Shown here piece after piece: positions 60,402 to 64,000 of a stretch of DNA of 64,000 nt. The notes beneath the pieces were generated by a model. The model had not been told where the DNA came from. It saw nothing but the letters and a program-made list of their open reading frames with translations, and searched no databases. The stretch spans positions 3,194,723 through 3,258,722 of the forward strand of contig NW_009799179.1 in NCBI RefSeq assembly GCF_000213175.1, in the 5' to 3' direction. This stretch comes from Neurospora tetrasperma FGSC 2508 (Eukaryota > Ascomycota > Sordariomycetes > Sordariales > Sordariaceae). The number at the start of each line of letters is the position of its first letter. The stretch's first letter is position 1. Position numbers and translations under genes: made by a program.

Positions 60402-60750
60402 GTTTGACGCCTCATGTTGGGGTTGGATACAGTAAATGCTCGACAGAGATCGCAAACCTCCAAGGCGCTGTGAATTTTCGCGACGCGATATCGCACAGAG
60501 GGGCAGCGCAGCCCCCGTCAGGCTGCATGGCTCCTCGCTAGCTCCCGCTCTCCCCTGTAAACGTCGGCGCTGCAAGGCTGCCCGGTCCGCTGAGCTAAGG
60601 TGTACGACATGCCCTGGCAACCGCTAACCCCACCACTGCTTCCTTTGTCAACAAAGAATACATCATCGTCCCGCTCATCAACATCCGTCTCATCCTCACC
60701 ACTTAACAAGACAGAGTGTATAACCCACGTGTACTAGATATTATTTATCC
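60402..60750. promoter_or_regulatory. Divergent promoter, IleRS / acidic-protein gene
   Basis: The two start codons are 349 bp apart on opposite strands. Both promoters and both leaders must fit here. On the minus strand an ATG at about 60693 opens a short frame (MRRMLMSGTMMYSLLTKEA) that looks like a mitochondrial presequence, but I found no splice pair that joins it to the IleRS frame in phase with good signals. It could be an upstream open frame or chance. No clear TATA box was seen. Confidence 0.5.
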
Positions 60751-61811
60751 ATGGCGCCGATAAGACGTTACCTTCGGATCACAAAGTATTCGGTGCTCGA
60801 ATGTCGTATCTACCTCGACAACCCGGCCTTGGCACACTCATGGCTTCTAAACCCCAGGAATCCTATGCTTGCCAAGGTCATCGAGGCCGTACGTCCACTA
60901 GTACTGCCAAAGCTGCGTGAGGAGAGGGAACGCGCGCAAAGCAAGAAGAGCAACAAGAAACGGAGTATCAAGGACGTGGTCATCAAGGGTATGTCTGGTT
61001 ATTGTTCGGCCCAACACCATAACAGCCTGCCTCCCTGATCCGTCGCGTTATGGCTGATGTGCACTACCTGTAAACTGACATCTTCATAGATGACTTTGAA
61101 GTGTCCGTCTTTCTTGCGGAAACAGACACTCGACACTCCCTGTTGCACAAGCAAAAGCACTTTCGAGACAAGGTCCAGACCAAACTAAAATCCAACTCGT
61201 CCAAGCTCACGGGAGAATCACGTGAAGCACCTATCGACGTTGACGTAGAGGCCGCTCTACTTCGGGAGGCAGCCGACGACGATGATGTGCCCGTTCTACG
61301 AGAGGATGATAGCGAAGATCAGGAGGTCAATCTAAACGATATCCCTACCGTTGATGAAACGGACGTCATATCCGACTCCGCCAATAGGAGAACAAAACGA
61401 CGACGTCAACAATCATCGGGACCAAAGAATGAGGGTGGCACCGATGACGAGGCCCAAGCGGTTGCCTCGGACCTATCTGACGATGATGGCCTGTTCATCG
61501 GTGACAGCGACGATGCTGGAAGCGAAGGGCCTCCGGAAAGGAAGCGTCGCAAATCTAAGCAGCCCGCTGCTCAGGAGGAAGAACGTGATGACAAAAAGAA
61601 GCTCGCTATGGACATATCGTACGAGGGCTTTGCCATCTACGGCCGCGTACTCTGCCTTGTCGTGAAACGGCGGAACATTGAGAAGACCGTTACTGGGCCT
61701 TCGAGTGGCAAGGCTCTGACGGCCCAGCCTGGCGGCCAGGCGATGATGGAAAACTGGATCACGTCTACACAACTTCCCGAGGCTGCCGTAGGAGAGGACG
61801 ACGCGGTTTGA
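60751..61811 (+). CDS. Conserved fungal protein, unknown function, acidic middle
   Basis: Predicted 319-aa protein. Exons are 60751-60988 and 61090-61811, joined over a 101-bp intron (donor GTATGT, acceptor CATAG) in phase. The N-terminus MAPIRRYLRITKYSVLECRIYL and the motif WLLNPRNPMLAKVIEAVRPLVLPKLREE look like a folded, evolutionarily constrained domain, which continues across the intron as IKDVVIK-DDFEVSVFL, then RHSLLHKQKHFRDK. The middle is Asp/Glu rich with basic nuclear-localisation-like runs (RRTKRRRQQ, ERKRRKSKQ), and includes DISDSAN/DLSDDDGLFI-type acidic-hydrophobic stretches. Near the C-terminus SYEGFAIYGRVLCLVVKRR is again well-formed. I do not recognise a named family; a nuclear role, possibly with SUMO- or acid-patch contacts, is inference. 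Context: divergent from ism1. Confidence 0.85.
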
Positions 61812-64000
61812 GACGGCTGCCAAGCTGGCGGTTCGGCTGAAGTTGGTCCACCAAGACAGTCCTTCATGGCTATCACGATGCCACTTTACAAGGGATGGGA
61901 AAGCAGGAGGACCCAACCAAGCTTCTCTTCCCTCCACCGCCTTCCATCACACCGCCTGCTTTTGACGGTTCTTTCAGGCTCCCTGGATTTCATTGGGACT
62001 CGGAGTGACCTCTCCGCCGCTTATCACCAGGCACCGTGGTTAGGTTAGACAGGCCAGCTGATCATTCTGTCTTCTGATGTCATCAACGGCTTATTGCCCC
62101 ACGGTCTTGAAACGAACAATTCAGCCTGGAATACGATCTACGGATGTTGTGCACCTGGCGTTTTCCCAGATGCTTGGTATGCCTGGTGTACCTGTTGTAC
62201 CTGTTGTACCTGTCGTATCCGGAACCCTCAGCAAGGCAAGGTTCTTCTTGGCCTTCAAAACATTCCCATTTCGCTCAACCGATTGGTAGATTTCGCTTCC
62301 CATAGCACGAAAAGGGCATGGCGGATACCTTGGCAGAGATTGCCATGCTGCCAGGACGTGATGGGCAATCACACCACATAAGAAACTGTGATTGCAACTC
62401 CAAGGATGAATCATCCGTACGGAAATACCTTGGTCTGGGGTAGTTTTACCAACACGGTACGTACGTACCCTTACGTTACAGGCCTCATTCCAGATGATGC
62501 AATCGGCAGCCTTTTCAGTCCCTTTTTGGGGATCGACCACCAACCCAGGCACATGAAACACGCCTCCCCCTGACGAAATTAAACTCGTGTAATAAACACC
62601 GAACGACTCTTGATGCAGCCCACACCGGATCTGGGGCAAAAGGAGAATATCCAATTTCACGCTGAATTTCCATCAATAACAACACCGAAGTTCCAATCCA
62701 TGGATGCCGATCAAGCCGATTGCATAGGATTTACAAAACCATCATGGGGGGGCCATAATGCATCTTGGACAGTGGCCAACCTTGGCGCTCCACTGGTCCC
62801 TGATGTTCAAGATCTCGATAACCGCACATTGTTGTCGCATCTTGGTGGACTGCCTATCACTCGGTTTTTCGTCAGCATTTCATTGGGTGGTGACAGTTTT
62901 CAAAACCTGTATCATATTACTGGAAGATCGCAGATGTACCAGTACGGTTGTCGGGGATTTATGGATGTATCTTCTTGATAGTGGAGGCAGGAGTGCCACA
63001 TTCCCACATTTGTTGTCTTGAAGTTGCTGGAAATCCCCAAAGGATTAGGAACGGCGAATTTATGGTCTTGGCTTGGTCCGGTTCCGGTTTGAGGTTGTCG
63101 AATTGCTGGATCGCTGAGTCAGACATTCTTGGAGAGTCCCCCTGTGTTCTCTCCGATACTGTCAATGTTGCAATATCAAACAACTTTTTATGACCCAAGG
63201 ACGCGGACTCAGCGTCGTAGTAGGTGTCGTCAGCTGAACAAACACGGAGTTTGGAGCTAGAAACGTCGGATCCAAGACGGGCTCAGAGCCCCGAAGATGG
63301 TGTGTTGATAATTTCCCTCCCTATGCACCACTGGCATACCTCTCACAGGGTAGCCGTAGCATATCTTTGAAACTTCCTTCAAGGTGTGCGAACTATAGAC
63401 AAGAACATTGTAGGGGATGATGAGTTCCGCGGGAGCTATCAGCTGGTATTTTTGGTATAGGGGGGCTGACTAAGGTAGCGACGGCAAGATATCAGTTTAC
63501 GCTGTGAAGCACCCCCACGCGGTACCGTAGGACTACGATGCTCATCATCTCCCCAGGTTTATCTAGGTTCATGTTTATGGATAAGGGGGAAAGGGGAAAA
63601 TGCGGTATACCCTGGCATCTAGAGGGAAGGATATAAATGCTACGCTAGAGTAACTAGGCAGAGGATAAATTTAAGAACCTCTGACAAAAAAAGGGATGAT
63701 ATGTAATGTCGTTGGCTTGGGAATAGTGATAGGCTCATTCACACACTTGCAACGCATAAAAATGACACATCACTTTTTGGTGGCAGCATAGAATAGAATG
63801 CTCTCTGCCTGGACGAAGTAGTACGAACTGGCATTTGGTGACATGCCTAGATGACTCGCATCCACAGCAGATCAAGCACTGGCTTTTGGGAGGAAGAAAC
63901 GATTTGTGACATATGAATAAGATGAAGATGGGAAAAGGGAAATGGGAAATGGAAAGTAGTACATGATGTAATCAAGTGTAATGGTTCTATTGATGCATGT
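61812..64000. other. Right-end region, no supportable gene
   Basis: Open frames on both strands (for example 62121-62660 minus and 62610-62978 plus) overlap each other and have no domain or motif. Three tandem copies of the 9-mer TGTACCTGT lie at 62187-62213. The last 400 bp are A/G-rich. Any gene here would continue beyond the window or need transcript evidence. Confidence 0.45.
62187..62213. repeat. Tandem repeat, 3 x TGTACCTGT
   Basis: Three perfect copies of a 9-bp unit lie head to tail. On the minus strand they would read as Thr-Gly-Thr repeats within an open frame of doubtful reality. A length-variable microsatellite is the simplest reading. Confidence 0.75.

Noticed and set aside
1-64000. 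CRISPR arrays, rRNA genes, secondary-metabolite or toxin clusters
   Set aside because: No regular spacer-repeat arrays, no rRNA-like sequence and no PKS, NRPS or P450 motifs were found.

Overview
The window reads as nuclear DNA of a filamentous ascomycete, most likely a Sordariomycete and probably Sordariales. The genes have few, short introns (about 50-190 bp) with GT..AG ends and CTAAC/CTGAC-like branch sites. Leaders are long and pyrimidine-rich, and intergenic DNA carries the TAGGTACCTA-type palindromes common in that class. The proteins also fit: a filamentous-fungal Kin4 kinase, a Clr5-domain protein and a fungal AspRS. The organism call is inference from style and families, not from a search.

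Layout. 1-11072 is gene-poor, with no convincing gene; its right end is the CT-rich leader of a glycosyltransferase family 2 gene (11073-12933, +). 12934-26978 is a second gene-poor stretch of 14 kb holding an inverted repeat and an LTR-like fragment. A small uncharacterised gene (26979-28158, -) is divergent from GWT1 (29317-30936, +), the GPI inositol acyltransferase. 30937-36133 holds a 358-bp MITE flanked by TA and a tRNA-Ser pseudogene. From 36134 the window is gene-dense: Kin4-like kinase (+), cytosolic AspRS (+), Ca2+/H+ exchanger (+), Clr5-domain protein (+), SPRY protein (+), ROK1 helicase (-), mitochondrial IleRS (-), and a conserved uncharacterised acidic protein (+) divergent from IleRS. 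61812-64000 has no supportable gene.

The genes are ordinary housekeeping and signalling genes: translation (two tRNA synthetases), ribosome biogenesis (ROK1), cell wall and GPI anchor work (GT2, GWT1), ion homeostasis (CAX), mitotic or cell-polarity signalling (Kin4) and chromatin/DNA binding (Clr5 with AT-hook). I see no gene cluster or novel multi-gene system. The most interesting points are a predicted 3-nt microexon in the CAX gene, an IleRS whose only in-frame AUG leaves no room for a mitochondrial signal, a possible 105-nt exitron and an internal duplication in the Clr5 protein, a well-preserved MITE, and a tRNA-Ser copy that looks collapsed by deletion between short repeats. All splice models were built by hand from frame, splice signals and family motifs; no transcript data were available.
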